A stretch of 64,000 nucleotides of DNA from Novipirellula caenicola (GCF_039545035.1 NZ_BAABRO010000017.1:62001-126000), one strand, 5' to 3'; shown: positions 9,453 to 18,926, numbered from the stretch's first letter. Numbers and translations are program-made. The notes: a model not told the origin generated them from the letters alone.

Positions 9453-10730
9453 ATGCATCTGCAATCTTTCCTGTTGGTCGTCCTTTCGCTTAGTTGTGGT
9501 TCGCTACCTGCTGGCGAAGTCGACATGATGCGAGCGATCGTGGCGACAGCTGGAATGATCACCGCCTGGTGGATCCTTTGTCACGTCGCCGCCCGCACGA
9601 CATCGCGGCAAGTCATGGCGGGCAATATCGAGCCGATTCAAGGGGCTCAGTGGTTGGAAACCCAGCTCGATGTCTTTCGCTGGCTTAGCCTGGGCGTGGT
9701 CGTGATGTGTTTGGGCGGATTCGGATTGGCTCGCTCGCTCGATACGTTGCCCGTGATTCAGAATTCGATGTTCCTGCAAGCATTGGTGTTGTTGTTTCCA
9801 GGGCTCGCGCTTGCCGCCGCAAGTTGGTCGGCTGAACATCGTTATGGTGTTCTGCTTGATTACACCGATCGAGGCGTGGGATCGCATCTACGCAGCATCA
9901 TCAGCTCGTTTCGAGGTGCAACGGCTTGGTTGGTCGTTCCCGTGTTGATGTTGTTGGCTAGCGCCGATGCGATCATGCAACTGCCGATCAGCAAGACTCA
10001 GACCGGTTGGGTGATGGGCGTGTCGTTGGTGGTGTTTCTTGTCGCCGGGATGCCTTGGTTGGTTTCGCGGCTATTCAAAACCGACGCACTCGATTCGGAC
10101 ACGGAACATTGGGTGGCCAATGTCTTGTCCGCCGCCGGACTGCGTCGCACCAAGATGGTCCGTTGGCAAACCGAAGGCAATTCGTTCAACGCGATGATCA
10201 CGGGCGTCGTGCCCCCGCTTCGCACGTTGTTGTTATCGGATCGATTGCTCGACGAACTGCCACGCGAACAGGTGGCGATGGTGGTGCTTCACGAAGCGGC
10301 TCATCTGCGTCGTCGTCATGTGCCGCTGCGGATGTTATCGATTTTGCCCGCTTGGGCCGTCGGTGCGTCGGTGACCCATTTCGCCGGAGATGCGGGCTGG
10401 GCGATGGTCGCGGGCAGCGTCGTCGCGATTGGATTGACGTTGGTGATGCTGCGTTGGGTGGCCTATCGGACGGAATTTGATGCCGATGTCCAGGCCTGCC
10501 GACTCGCCGAGCAAATTGCCTCGTCGGTCGACGGTGTGCCATCAACCTACGCCGCCGCTGCGGAAACCCTCAGTCGAGCTTTGATTCGCGTCACCGCCGA
10601 CCATCCGGCTGCACGAAAACCCACCTGGCTTCACCCAGGCGTCGTCGACCGAATTGAATTCATGCGTCGCCAACGGATCATTCCGAACAACAACAGCGTA
10701 ACCGCAGGGACCATCGCAAACCCGGTGTAA
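9453..10730 (+). CDS. membrane zinc metalloprotease, M48/M56-like
   Basis: Integral membrane peptidase. The 425-residue protein has several hydrophobic helices (N-terminal signal-like segment, about residues 25-45, 80-135, 165-215), then the zinc site HEAAH (H280, E281, H284) and a likely third ligand in EFDAD (E341), with further helices between. This arrangement matches HtpX/Ste24 (M48) and BlaR1 (M56) proteases; M48 fits better because of the ExxxD element. No sensor domain and no neighbouring BlaI-type repressor are seen. Start MHLQSFLLVV was preferred over upstream frames. Its last 100 bases overlap, antisense, the end of the convergent membrane gene at 10631-11065. Confidence 0.8.
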   Translation: MHLQSFLLVVLSLSCGSLPAGEVDMMRAIVATAGMITAWWILCHVAARTTSRQVMAGNIEPIQGAQWLETQLDVFRWLSLGVVVMCLGGFGLARSLDTLPVIQNSMFLQALVLLFPGLALAAASWSAEHRYGVLLDYTDRGVGSHLRSIISSFRGATAWLVVPVLMLLASADAIMQLPISKTQTGWVMGVSLVVFLVAGMPWLVSRLFKTDALDSDTEHWVANVLSAAGLRRTKMVRWQTEGNSFNAMITGVVPPLRTLLLSDRLLDELPREQVAMVVLHEAAHLRRRHVPLRMLSILPAWAVGASVTHFAGDAGWAMVAGSVVAIGLTLVMLRWVAYRTEFDADVQACRLAEQIASSVDGVPSTYAAAAETLSRALIRVTADHPAARKPTWLHPGVVDRIEFMRRQRIIPNNNSVTAGTIANPV

Positions 10731-11065
10731 CCGTGGATCAGCACCAACGTGTGCATGGTAGCGGTGGATGAGATTGGCATCATGCATCCAAAGATGCTGG
10801 CGATCGAAAGCAACCCCGTCACCACCGAGGTCCAAAATCCGACTTGCAGCAACGCGTTGGATCCCTGGACTCCGATCGCTTGGCCAAGCAACAGGATTGC
10901 CAAGATCGGCAGTAGCGTGACCACGCCGCCACTGGCCATCATGTGCAGAATCAGTGTCTTGCCTTCGAGGTGATCGCCCAACAACGCCGGCAGCGCCGTG
11001 GCAGCAAGGACGATCGTGCAAACCACGATGATGAACAAGCAGATTTGAGTGGCAAGTTTGATCAT
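10631..11065 (-). CDS. small four-helix membrane protein, possible b-type cytochrome partner of the heptaheme cytochrome
   Basis: A 144-residue protein made almost wholly of four hydrophobic helices. It carries histidines H32, H41, H105 and H111, with H41 in a segment HMMASGG and H105/H111 in MHTLVLIHGYTG, a pattern compatible with axial haem b ligation. It follows the multiheme cytochrome gene on the same strand after about 70 bases, so the pair is probably one operon and may pass electrons between the quinone pool and the periplasmic haems. That role is inference; the family is not recognised. The 3' end overlaps the M48 gene by 100 bases on the opposite strand. Start is ATG (MIKLATQ). Confidence 0.7.
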   Translation of the reverse strand: MIKLATQICLFIIVVCTIVLAATALPALLGDHLEGKTLILHMMASGGVVTLLPILAILLLGQAIGVQGSNALLQVGFWTSVVTGLLSIASIFGCMMPISSTATMHTLVLIHGYTGFAMVPAVTLLLFGMIRWRRMNSIRSTTPG

Positions 11066-11133
11066 AACTTCAATAAGGGATGTACGGATGGAACCGTTGT
11101 CGGCGAAGGTTTGAGTCGAATATCGTAAGGCAA

Positions 11134-13236
11134 TTAGGCGGCGGGCGGATGATGACGATGATGTCCCGCCAACCGCGATGCCATCGCTCCGACGCCAACC
11201 AACAAGATCAAACACAGCACCAAGATCGAGGTTGCCATCAAGTACTTGAACGACGCTCGCCCGACAAACAATTGGTTCCACATCAGCGATTGGTTTGGAT
11301 CGAGGCCCTGCAGCGACGCCATCGTGACGCGGGTTCCTTGGTCGGGACCGGGACCGATCGACTGGACCGTCGATGCAAACATGACGCTGTCTTCGCGGTG
11401 GCACTCGGTACAGCCGCCGACCCCCAACGCCCAGCCTGCGGGACGAACGTTGTGCGCGATCGGCCATGTCGTCATCTCAATCGCCTCGGCGTTTTCAATC
11501 TCGTCACGTGGAACCTGCGTCACCGTTTTGCCATCTTCACCACGGCGATAAACAAAGCCACTCGAGACATACACGGCGGTATCGATCTTCAGCTCTTTTT
11601 CAAGCGATTCCAGCGACGCGGCGACTTTCTCGTTGAACGATTCAGCGCCGGCTTCTTTTTGAGCGATCGCCAATTTGTTTCGCTCTTCCTCGCTGAGTTC
11701 TTCGTCGGGCAGTCGGTAGCGGTCATCGCCTAAGATCTTCTTGCGATCTGAGCTGCCGAGTTTGGGTGAGATAATTTCTTCGACAAAATCACGTCGCACT
11801 CGCAGCGATCGACGCGTCAAGTCATACGTGCTAGCTGGATCCAGCGGCTTGATTTTGCCATCGCTCAGCGAGCCCCAGTACGCAGGCCAAATGGCTCGCT
11901 GCGGATAGATCTTTCCATCGTCCATCTTGCTATAGATCGGGCCTGCGATTGCAGGCAATTCGAACCCGGTGCGATGTTCTTTGGATCCCAGCGAATGCGA
12001 CAAACTGGTCATGATCCGCACCGCCTCTTCACGCGGGACCGGTCCACCGTGGCACGCGGTGCAAGACAATTTGTCGAAATGCAGCGGTGGTAAACCTTGG
12101 TGATGCGGATAGGGAGCCCCCAGCCGGCCTGGGCGTGCCGCGATCGTTGACGAATTTTGTTCGTCGCCCAAGTGGCATCCGCTGCAAGTGAGTGTTGATG
12201 TGGCGGTTGGGTTTAACGACGACGCAGGGTTCTGTTCGCCTTCAAATCCACGAACCGTATGGTGTTCGATACCGTTGCGGTGACAATCAACACACTGCAT
12301 CCCCGCACGAAGGTGAACGTCCTCGTCATGCATCCAGCGATGTTCGATTCCAGATTCGGTGACCGTCCGTTGGCTGTGACACTGGAAACACGCGTTGTTA
12401 TGCGGTTCACGGATCACGTCCATGAAGACGGTGCCATCGAGTTCAAATTTCCGCGCGTCGTAGGTGACTTTGGGCAGTTTTTGCTGCGTCGACTCATCGT
12501 TCGGGTCCGAGCCGTCTTTGATCCGCGAAACACTTCCCTTGACGGTCCCGAGTCGCAGTGCGGCGGTTGCCGCCCAGGCAAAGTTTTCGTCTTCGATCTG
12601 TTCGCGACGGGTGTTGAAGTCGTACACACCGCTGCTGGCGTGACAAACCATGCAATCGATTTCGATCGAACCGCTCAACGGCCAGCGGTTGGGTTTGGCC
12701 GAATCCGCCGCAGCATTGTCGCTTTCGGTGTCTGATGGCTCTTGCTCGGCATCGGACTTCGCCGCCGTTTTTGATTCGGCATCGTCCTCCGGAGCGACGG
12801 CCACACCGCCGCCGGCGAGTCGGCTGCCAAATTGATGCGTCATTTCCCAGCGGCTGATCCCCAGTTCCGCGGGATCAAACGACCCTTTCCAATCGCGGTA
12901 CGACAAGGGTAGCTGAGTGCCGGTGCGTGCATCGGTCCAAATCCAAGGTTCACCTGGTCGACCGTCGACTGGGCGACCGTCGACCGAATCGTTCATGAAG
13001 GCGTTGAAATGCCAACCGTGTGAGATCGCGTCATAGTCGTGACAGCGGCCGCAGGTGTTCAGCGGCGAATACGGTTGGTCCGATTCCGGAGTGATCTTGC
13101 GATTATTGATATCGTAAAGATCAATGTGGTGAATGTAGCGAGCATTCGAATCGCTGTGGGCATATTTCGAGTCCGCTGCGAAACCGTTTGCCGCTGGAAT
13201 GCAGGCCAGCCCCAACGCGACGACCCATAACCTCAT
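11134..13236 (-). CDS. heptaheme c-type cytochrome with C-terminal membrane anchor
   Basis: A 700-residue exported electron carrier. It has seven CxxCH haem attachment sites: CGRCH, CMVCH, CFQCH, CVDCH, CSGCH, CTACH and CTECH. The chosen start gives MRLWVVALGLACIPAANGFA, a good Sec signal peptide; the frame is open for 52 more codons upstream (to 13392), which would bury the signal inside the protein. Near the C-terminus a hydrophobic helix (YLMATSILVLCLILLVGVGA) is followed by a His-rich tail, so the haem domain should sit in the periplasm tethered to the membrane. A region around residues 165-190 is acidic and disordered. The distal haem motifs and the LPPLHFDKLSCTACHGG block resemble planctomycete multihaem cytochromes, not nitrite or hydroxylamine enzymes that I can name. 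Confidence 0.85.
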   Translation of the reverse strand: MRLWVVALGLACIPAANGFAADSKYAHSDSNARYIHHIDLYDINNRKITPESDQPYSPLNTCGRCHDYDAISHGWHFNAFMNDSVDGRPVDGRPGEPWIWTDARTGTQLPLSYRDWKGSFDPAELGISRWEMTHQFGSRLAGGGVAVAPEDDAESKTAAKSDAEQEPSDTESDNAAADSAKPNRWPLSGSIEIDCMVCHASSGVYDFNTRREQIEDENFAWAATAALRLGTVKGSVSRIKDGSDPNDESTQQKLPKVTYDARKFELDGTVFMDVIREPHNNACFQCHSQRTVTESGIEHRWMHDEDVHLRAGMQCVDCHRNGIEHHTVRGFEGEQNPASSLNPTATSTLTCSGCHLGDEQNSSTIAARPGRLGAPYPHHQGLPPLHFDKLSCTACHGGPVPREEAVRIMTSLSHSLGSKEHRTGFELPAIAGPIYSKMDDGKIYPQRAIWPAYWGSLSDGKIKPLDPASTYDLTRRSLRVRRDFVEEIISPKLGSSDRKKILGDDRYRLPDEELSEEERNKLAIAQKEAGAESFNEKVAASLESLEKELKIDTAVYVSSGFVYRRGEDGKTVTQVPRDEIENAEAIEMTTWPIAHNVRPAGWALGVGGCTECHREDSVMFASTVQSIGPGPDQGTRVTMASLQGLDPNQSLMWNQLFVGRASFKYLMATSILVLCLILLVGVGAMASRLAGHHRHHPPAA

Positions 13237-13639
13237 CACTCGGATGATGGGGCGGCGAAACTGTGCCCGTTGGCTTTGTGGGACACGGCCCATTTGCGAG
13301 ACTCGGCCACTGGGCCGCTGAGATTGCAAATGGGGATCGAAACAGCGACCCGCTTGGAAATCGCGAAAACGAGACATCAGATCAGCCAACACAAATTCCT
13401 AGTTAAAGCCAAATTGGCAAAAAGTCAAATCTTCAATGCAGGGCGAATGGATAAGCAGCCACGAGGACGTTTTCGAAACAAAAAAACACGCTCTGCTGGC
13501 CGAACATCGACGGCAAACAGTGTTTGTCCTTGGTGGAACGGATATTCCAAGCCGAAATGCACCCTATTCACGATTCGCCGATTCGACATCATAATTTTGT
13601 CTTGACTAGTTTATAGACCGTTTACGCAAGGATTTCGAT
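13237..13639. other. divergent intergenic region between cytochrome and tpx
   Basis: About 400 bases separating the leftward cytochrome operon from the rightward tpx gene. The left part (to 13392) is open in the cytochrome frame and could be an N-terminal extension. A TTGACT hexamer lies about 38 bases before tpx, but no -10 box stands at proper spacing, so no promoter is called. Confidence 0.4.
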
Positions 13640-14155
13640 ATGGGACGTTCAGGAGTGATCACTTTCAAGGGCAATCCAATGACTTTGGAAGGCAACGATT
13701 TGGCCGTGGGAGTTGCTGCACCTGCGTTTTCGCTGCATTACGCCGAAAACGGAATTCAAACATTGACGCTCGACGATTTGAAGGGAAAACCTTCGATCAT
13801 CAGCGTCGCACCTAGCTTGGATACCCCCACCTGTGCGATCCAAACCAAGCGTTTCAATGAGGAATTGGCGGCTTTCGGCGACAAGATCAACGCCGTCACC
13901 GTGACCCGCGATCTGCCCTTCGCTCAAGCCCGTTTCTGTGGCGCGGAAAACATCAAAATGCGAACCGCTAGCGACTACCAAACGCACGCTTTTGGTTCGG
14001 ACTACGGTTTGACGATCGAAGAATTGAAGCTGTTGGCCCGTGCGGTGATCGTGTTAGATGCCGAAGGCAAAGTGGCGTACAAGGAAATCGTTTCCGAAGT
14101 CACCCAAGAGCCAGATTACAGTGCTGCATTGGCTGCACTTCGCATGTTGGTGTGA
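13640..14155 (+). CDS. tpx: thiol peroxidase (atypical 2-Cys peroxiredoxin)
   Basis: Reduces lipid and hydrogen peroxides using thioredoxin. The 171-residue length fits the Tpx family (about 165-170). The peroxidatic cysteine C65 lies in APSLDTPTCAIQTKRFN and the resolving cysteine C100 in FAQARFCGAEN, with the 35-residue spacing of Tpx. The N-terminal GNPMTLEG and the YKEIVSEVTQEPDY end are also typical. The start ATG follows AAGGATTTCGAT. It precedes trhO by about 30 bases on the same strand and may be co-transcribed with it. Confidence 0.95.
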   Translation: MGRSGVITFKGNPMTLEGNDLAVGVAAPAFSLHYAENGIQTLTLDDLKGKPSIISVAPSLDTPTCAIQTKRFNEELAAFGDKINAVTVTRDLPFAQARFCGAENIKMRTASDYQTHAFGSDYGLTIEELKLLARAVIVLDAEGKVAYKEIVSEVTQEPDYSAALAALRMLV

Positions 14156-14183
14156 TCCACATTGCGGTGGTTGAGTGAACAAG

Positions 14184-15086
14184 ATGGCTGACAAATCCCC
14201 TGCGGTCGTTGTGGCCGCGCTGTATCGGTTCGTGTCGCTTCCGGATTACGTCGAGCTCCGACCTCGCGTGCTTGCCGAGATGATGGCGCGTGGCGTGCGA
14301 GGCACGTTGTTGTTGGCGACCGAGGGGATTAATGGGACCGTGGCGGGTTCGCGAGAAGGGATCGACGCGCTGTTGTCGATGCTTCGCTCGGACCCGCGGT
14401 TGGCCGATCTTGACGTGAAAGAATCCTACTGTGACGAGATCCCGTTCAAACGTTCGCGAGTTCGTTTGAAAAAAGAGATCGTCACGCTCGGCGTCGATGG
14501 GATCGATCCCAACGACACGGTCGGCACGTATGTCGATCCCGAGCGCTGGAACGATTTGATCAGCGACCCCGATGTCGTCTTGATCGACACTCGCAACGAC
14601 TACGAAGTGGCGATCGGTACCTTCGAAGGAGCGACCAGTCCAGAGACGCATACGTTTCGTGAGTTTCCCGATTACGTGGACAACCATCTCGATCCTGAAA
14701 AACACACCAAAGTGGCGATGTTTTGTACGGGGGGGATCCGCTGTGAAAAGTCGACGGCACTGTTAAAGCAGCGTGGTTTCAAAGAGGTGTATCATCTTCG
14801 CGGAGGCATCTTGAAATACCTCGAGCAGGTCCCCGAAGAAGAATCTCGCTGGAACGGAGAGTGTTTCGTTTTTGATGAACGCGTGGCGGTCGGGCATGGA
14901 TTGAAAGTCAGTGACCATGTCTTGTGCTTCGCCTGTGGTTGGCCCGTCGATACCGAGGCACAACAGCATCCCGATTACAAACCAGGGATTCATTGTCCGC
15001 AATGTGTTGATAAAATTAGCGACGAACAAAAACGTCGTTTCGCCGAACGGCAGCGACAAGTCGAACAAGCAAAGCAAAAAAGTTAG
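14184..15086 (+). CDS. trhO: tRNA uridine 5-hydroxylase TrhO, rhodanese-like (YceA/UPF0176)
   Basis: TrhO proteins hydroxylate uridine 34 of some tRNAs in an oxygen-dependent way. The 300-residue protein has the N-terminal UPF0176 domain ([25 protein letters not shown]), then a rhodanese domain with [18 protein letters not shown] and active-site loop [11 protein letters not shown] (Cys about residue 181), and a C-terminal zinc-ribbon-like piece with CFACGWP and HCPQC. All family signatures are present. A GTG at 14175 is an alternative start three codons upstream. The stop codon lies inside an AT-rich inverted repeat (15073-15097). Confidence 0.93.
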   Translation: MADKSPAVVVAALYRFVSLPDYVELRPRVLAEMMARGVRGTLLLATEGINGTVAGSREGIDALLSMLRSDPRLADLDVKESYCDEIPFKRSRVRLKKEIVTLGVDGIDPNDTVGTYVDPERWNDLISDPDVVLIDTRNDYEVAIGTFEGATSPETHTFREFPDYVDNHLDPEKHTKVAMFCTGGIRCEKSTALLKQRGFKEVYHLRGGILKYLEQVPEEESRWNGECFVFDERVAVGHGLKVSDHVLCFACGWPVDTEAQQHPDYKPGIHCPQCVDKISDEQKRRFAERQRQVEQAKQKS

Positions 15087-15299
15087 TCCTTTTTGCTGCT
15101 TTCTTAAGGTGGGGATTAGACCCACGCAATGGATTTAGTGATCGCTGGGGCGTGATAATCTTGTTGCCATTGATTTTGGTTGATTCACGTGCGGCGGTCC
15201 GTCGTTAAATCACGGATGCGTTTTTTAGGTTCAGTGTGTTACAATACGGGCATACCTGAACGATTGCATGATTTAGTTTGATATTACTGAGGAATTTAG

Positions 15300-15809
15300 A
15301 TGGCGGATACGGAATTAGACAACACAGCTGAACAGCCTGCGATCGAAGGTCAAAACGAGGGGGATAATGCGGCAACCGAAGCAGCGACTCCCGTCGACCT
15401 AGGGTTGACGTTGTCCGATATCAAGGCGGCGCCCGAGGATATCGATGACGACGGTTTTGTCAGCATTTGGAATATTGCTGCGAACGCTTGTAACAAAAAT
15501 ACGGTCCAAGCACGCGAATTGGCGGCGAAGTTGCTGTGCTTTTTGTGTAAGAAGCAATGTGACTTTGTCGTCACCAGCGGCAGCAACGCTGAGTACTTGG
15601 ACCAATGGTTCGAACGTGACAATAAGTTGCTTTACGACTGGAAACCCGAAAGTGAAACGGTGGATGTGGTCGCGCAGCACGCCGAAGTGCCCCACGACGC
15701 TTTCGTCAGCTTCCTGCAAAACAACAAGTTCGATCCCGTCAACGGCAAGTACACTGCCACCCGCGCCGTGCGAGTGCAGTGGTTCCAAGAAATGTGGTGC
15801 GTCGGCTAG
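15300..15809 (+). CDS. acidic protein of unknown function
   Basis: A 169-residue protein I do not recognise. The ATG follows a clear ribosome binding site (GAGGAA, seven bases upstream) and a 210-base leader. The first 45 residues are acidic and Ala/Thr-rich, likely disordered. The rest is a compact domain with VSIWNIAANACNKNTVQ, a cysteine pair region LLCFLCKKQC and a tryptophan-rich end (VQWFQEMWCVG). No signal peptide or membrane helix, so it should be cytoplasmic. Codon use matches the neighbours. It stands alone, with 200-230 base gaps on both sides. Confidence 0.7.
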   Translation: MADTELDNTAEQPAIEGQNEGDNAATEAATPVDLGLTLSDIKAAPEDIDDDGFVSIWNIAANACNKNTVQARELAAKLLCFLCKKQCDFVVTSGSNAEYLDQWFERDNKLLYDWKPESETVDVVAQHAEVPHDAFVSFLQNNKFDPVNGKYTATRAVRVQWFQEMWCVG

Positions 15810-16044
15810 TGCGGCGGTTTGGCTGCAATTGCATTGCATAAGCACCTCGATTTTGCCTGCACAGACTTCGTGGGCAGCGATCTTGAGTGCTGGGAATTTG
15901 AGTACAGTGACGAGTACAGTGATTGAGGCAGCGGAACACAGTTGGGTTCCGTGCCAAGTTTGGTGAGTCATTCATTAGGGGAACCAATCCGGGTTCCCCT
16001 CGACTTCCTCCCTTCCTGCACACAACGCCTCGGTCCAAGGTTCC

Positions 16045-16869
16045 ATGTCGAATTCCCTTCGCGACGACCGCGTTTCGCAAGACTCGGAATCCTCCGTCTC
16101 TGCGAATTCACCTGCATCCCCGAGTTCAAAAGGGTGCTGGTTTTATGGATGTTTGGCGGGCTTCTTTTTTCTTACCGCTGCGGTCGGTTGCGTTGCCGCA
16201 GGAGCCTATTGGCTGTACATGGGGCAGGTCGAAAAGTTCACGGCCACCGCTCCGGTTGAACTGCCTACCGTCCAGTACGCGCCAGAGCAGTACGAAGAGC
16301 TTGAAGCCGAGATTGAAACCTTCAAGCAATCGCTCGAAGTGCCTGAGCCTGAGGTACAATACAAAGAGTTGGTGTTAACGGCCAACGATATCAACGCGTT
16401 GATCAGCCGGGATGATTCGCTGCGTGGCAAACTGCACGTCGAGATTGTCGATGGGCAAGTGGTGGGGGACGTCAGCGTGCCGACCGACATGTTGCCTGGC
16501 GGCGAGGGACGTTACTTCAATGCCAAAGCCCATTTCGATGTGGCACTCGAAGATGGCTTGGTGGTGATCAAGTTGATTGGCGCCGAAGTCAAAGGGAGCG
16601 AGGTGCCGCAATCGATTGTCGACGCGATGGCTGGTGAAAACCTAGCAAAAGATTTCTACAAGAATCCAGAGACCGCGAAGTGGTTGAGCCGGTTTGAAGA
16701 GATTGAATTCGAGGACGACCGCGTTCGGCTTCGTGTTCGAACCGAGACGCCCAGTGAAACCAGTCCGGCCGAAGACCCGTCGGCCGAGCGTGAAACCGTC
16801 GACGCGGCACAAGGCGAAGTTGGTTCGGATACTGTGTCATCTGGGCTGAAAAACCAGGGTTCCACCTAG
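16045..16869 (+). CDS. single-pass membrane protein, YpmS/DUF2140-like
   Basis: A 274-residue protein with a Ser-rich cytoplasmic N-terminus, one membrane helix (about residues 30-56, CWFYGCLAGFFFLTAAVG) and an extracytoplasmic domain. That domain contains LVLTANDINALISRDDSL, VEIVDGQVVGDVSVPTDML and an alternating beta pattern ending at about residue 230, which resembles the YpmS/DUF2140 lipid-binding-like fold; this is a weak match judged by eye. The last 40 residues are Glu/Ser/Thr-rich and likely disordered. No operon partner is evident. Confidence 0.65.
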   Translation: MSNSLRDDRVSQDSESSVSANSPASPSSKGCWFYGCLAGFFFLTAAVGCVAAGAYWLYMGQVEKFTATAPVELPTVQYAPEQYEELEAEIETFKQSLEVPEPEVQYKELVLTANDINALISRDDSLRGKLHVEIVDGQVVGDVSVPTDMLPGGEGRYFNAKAHFDVALEDGLVVIKLIGAEVKGSEVPQSIVDAMAGENLAKDFYKNPETAKWLSRFEEIEFEDDRVRLRVRTETPSETSPAEDPSAERETVDAAQGEVGSDTVSSGLKNQGST

Positions 16870-17382
16870 CGAACGTTGTCCACGGCTTGTTGATTAACTG
16901 AGCCGCTCGCGCGTCCGCGGCCGAGTCCCACTCGCTACCCGGTGCCTTACAACCAATGCATCTGCTTTGGCCCTCACCGAGTGGTTTTTATAGCAGTGCG
17001 GCGCGAGCCGCCCGGTAATTTTCAATTACGATTTACGACGTCCGCTCCCCCCAAAAAAGCAGGTTTCGTCGTCGCAGAAAGGCTGTGTTTTTTCTGCGGT
17101 TTGCCGCCTTGTTTTCCGTCATTTGCTTCGCAATTCGCCGGCGACAGGCTGCATCGGATGCTCAAATCGGTCCGGAAACTCTGGCGTCACGGGAGCCATT
17201 TGTCTCGTGATTTGTCGAGCGTTCCGAGAAAATCCATTTCGGCAGCGGCGGTCAAAATTGCCGACGGTCGGGTTGAGGGCATGTTCGCCCCCCGATCTTT
17301 TTAGCCTTGGTATCACTCTTTACATGCGTTGGTACGATTCGCTAACGCCAATGTTGTGATTTCTAAATAAAGGAGAATCGCG
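16870..17382. other. gene-free region with a REP-like palindrome
   Basis: About 513 bases. A short open frame at 16942-17304 has a composition unlike real proteins here and starts within the repeat region, so it is not called. The region contains a GC-rich palindrome at 16985-17018 related to the elements at 59684-59767, and the leader of the next gene, which carries a strong AAAGGAG ribosome binding site. Confidence 0.5.
16985..17018. repeat. REP-like palindrome, same family as 59684-59767
   Basis: The core TGCGGCGCGAGCCGCCCGGT contains a five-base stem GCGGC/GCCGC around GCGA. It is preceded by TTTTATAGCA. The unit aligns with 59684-59715 (TAGCGGTGCGGCGCAAGCCG then CGCGGT), so it is a dispersed repeat rather than a local hairpin. 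Confidence 0.6.
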
Positions 17383-17820
17383 ATGTCTACATTCTGGTCC
17401 ATTGCCACCTTTATCATCGCCACCGTCGCGTCAGGCGTGGCAGATCAAAGTCCATCTAGTTTGACGGAGCGGGTCGATATGATCGAGCTGAACCACTTTG
17501 TCGACGAAAACGGACGCGAGGTGTTTCAGCAGCTGATCTTCTACGATTGGTCAAAACAAGAGAAGCGGTTTCATGTCCGCGCCTGGCGTTTGGTGAAGAA
17601 GCCCTCGCAATTGCCCACCCGTCGCTGGAACCCAACACTCTACGAATGTGTTTGGCATGATGACGGCGTCCGCAAAATGGTCACATCGGCGTCGATGCGT
17701 GAGACGTGGTCACAGCAGGACCCCGAGCGAGTGAACCGCGAATTCCTCTCCGAAGACCGCCGCATCCCGCTCTGGGATTCCCATACCGCCCAAGCCAACG
17801 GTGAAACAACAAGTCGCTAG
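17383..17820 (+). CDS. small exported protein of unknown function
   Basis: A 145-residue protein with an N-terminal signal-like segment (STFWSIATFIIATVASGVA) and a short soluble domain. Recognisable blocks are MIELNHFVDENGREVFQQ, FYDW, FHVRAWRLVK and YECVWHDDGVRKMV. The Shine-Dalgarno sequence AAAGGAG lies eight bases before the ATG and strongly supports the start. I recognise no named domain. The gene stands alone between a repeat-containing gap and small membrane protein genes. Confidence 0.7.
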   Translation: MSTFWSIATFIIATVASGVADQSPSSLTERVDMIELNHFVDENGREVFQQLIFYDWSKQEKRFHVRAWRLVKKPSQLPTRRWNPTLYECVWHDDGVRKMVTSASMRETWSQQDPERVNREFLSEDRRIPLWDSHTAQANGETTSR

Positions 17821-18103
17821 GGAAGGTGCGGCAGGTCACCGTCGCTCGAGCGTGGTGATTCAGACGAACCTTGCGTCGAATTCGAAAACGCGGAGACACC
17901 AGAGCTGCCGAGTGCCGCCGAGGCAGTAACCCCGACAAGGTACGCAGTCGATTTTTTGCATTCGCCGCCGCGTGGTCGATGATTCGGTGTTATGCTGGTG
18001 GGGGGATTGGATTCGTTCTCCGCCGTCAAGGCAGGTGTCACCCGTCTGTAAACGATATCCCTGCTACAGTCCTCCACGCCGATTGCACCGCATCCAACCG
18101 ATA

Positions 18104-18505
18104 ATGCCTGATCGACCTCCATTTGCTGCCGACAAACGAACGCTTCTGCTTCCTTTTGTGCTAATCGTTGTCGGAGTGGGATGGCTACTCTCGTCGCTCG
18201 GTTTAGCGCCCGATATCAACTGGATTTGGACTCTCGGACTTGCGGCCGCCGGGCTGCTTCCGATGGTCATGCACGGTATCGACAAAGTCACGGTCGCCAT
18301 CGGTCCCTTCTTCCTCATCGCAAGCCTGCTCTCGGTGCTCCGGCAATCTGGTCGACTTCACGTCGATCATGAAATGCCGATGCTCGTGATCTTGGCTGGC
18401 ATGCTCCTGCTGGTGGCTCGGTCGTCGATGATCCCGATCCCGCAATGGACGGTCTCTGCAGCAGCACCGACGTCGCACTCAACGACAGCCGAAAACGGTG
18501 AATAA
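18104..18505 (+). CDS. small four-helix membrane protein, LiaF-TM-like
   Basis: A 133-residue protein with about four membrane helices (residues 15-35, 41-58, 64-82, 95-110) containing LLLPFVLIVVGVGWLLSSLG and WIWTLGLAAAGLL. The glycine-rich first pair resembles the transmembrane domain at the N-terminus of LiaF-type proteins; the soluble LiaF part is absent. The tail is Ser/Thr-rich. Upstream in-frame sequence (to 17972) has no membrane character, so ATG at 18104 was chosen. The next small membrane gene begins nine bases after the stop. Confidence 0.6.
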   Translation: MPDRPPFAADKRTLLLPFVLIVVGVGWLLSSLGLAPDINWIWTLGLAAAGLLPMVMHGIDKVTVAIGPFFLIASLLSVLRQSGRLHVDHEMPMLVILAGMLLLVARSSMIPIPQWTVSAAAPTSHSTTAENGE

Positions 18506-18514
18506 GCTGCCGGC

Positions 18515-18847
18515 TTGGTCAAGGATCATGGAGTCACTGCTTTGCCGCCGAAGTTGATTTTTGCTCTCTTCGTATTGTTCTCGCTGGCTTGCTTCGCCGC
18601 AGTCCTCTGGGGTGTCTGGCCAAGTGCGGACATGCTTGCACCTGAGTCTACGGGCGAGATCGGGTTCATGGGGATGGTTGTCATCGCCAAGTACATTCGA
18701 TACGCGGTCGGTGCGTTGACTGCGATCGCCACTGCCTCGGCTGTGTCTGCTGGACTTATCTATGTCGGTGGATTGGTTGCCGCAGCCCGTTCCCCTGGAA
18801 CCGAAGCGACGTTAGGCGACACCGCTTCGCCGGCAAAACGCGGATAG
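18515..18847 (+). CDS. small membrane protein of unknown function
   Basis: A 110-residue protein with two membrane helices (about residues 14-34 and 58-90, the second rich in Ala/Ile/Tyr/Gly). It starts at TTG nine bases after the preceding membrane protein gene; no ATG or GTG is well placed, which lowers confidence in the start. The helix content and tight spacing support a real, co-transcribed gene. No family is recognised. Confidence 0.5.
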   Translation: MVKDHGVTALPPKLIFALFVLFSLACFAAVLWGVWPSADMLAPESTGEIGFMGMVVIAKYIRYAVGALTAIATASAVSAGLIYVGGLVAAARSPGTEATLGDTASPAKRG

Positions 18848-18926
18848 CTATCGGAGACACGCAGCGACCCGAGCAGGGGCACTGCAGAAGCCGATACTCT
18901 ATTGACTCTTGGCAGGGCCGCTTCGT

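Noticed and set aside
13602-13607. TTGACT as a -35 box for tpx
   Set aside because: No -10 hexamer at 16-18 bases downstream; the nearby TATAGA is too close.
16942-17304. 120-codon plus-strand open frame
   Set aside because: Starts in a repeat-containing gap, has no ribosome binding site, and its residues show no protein-like pattern.
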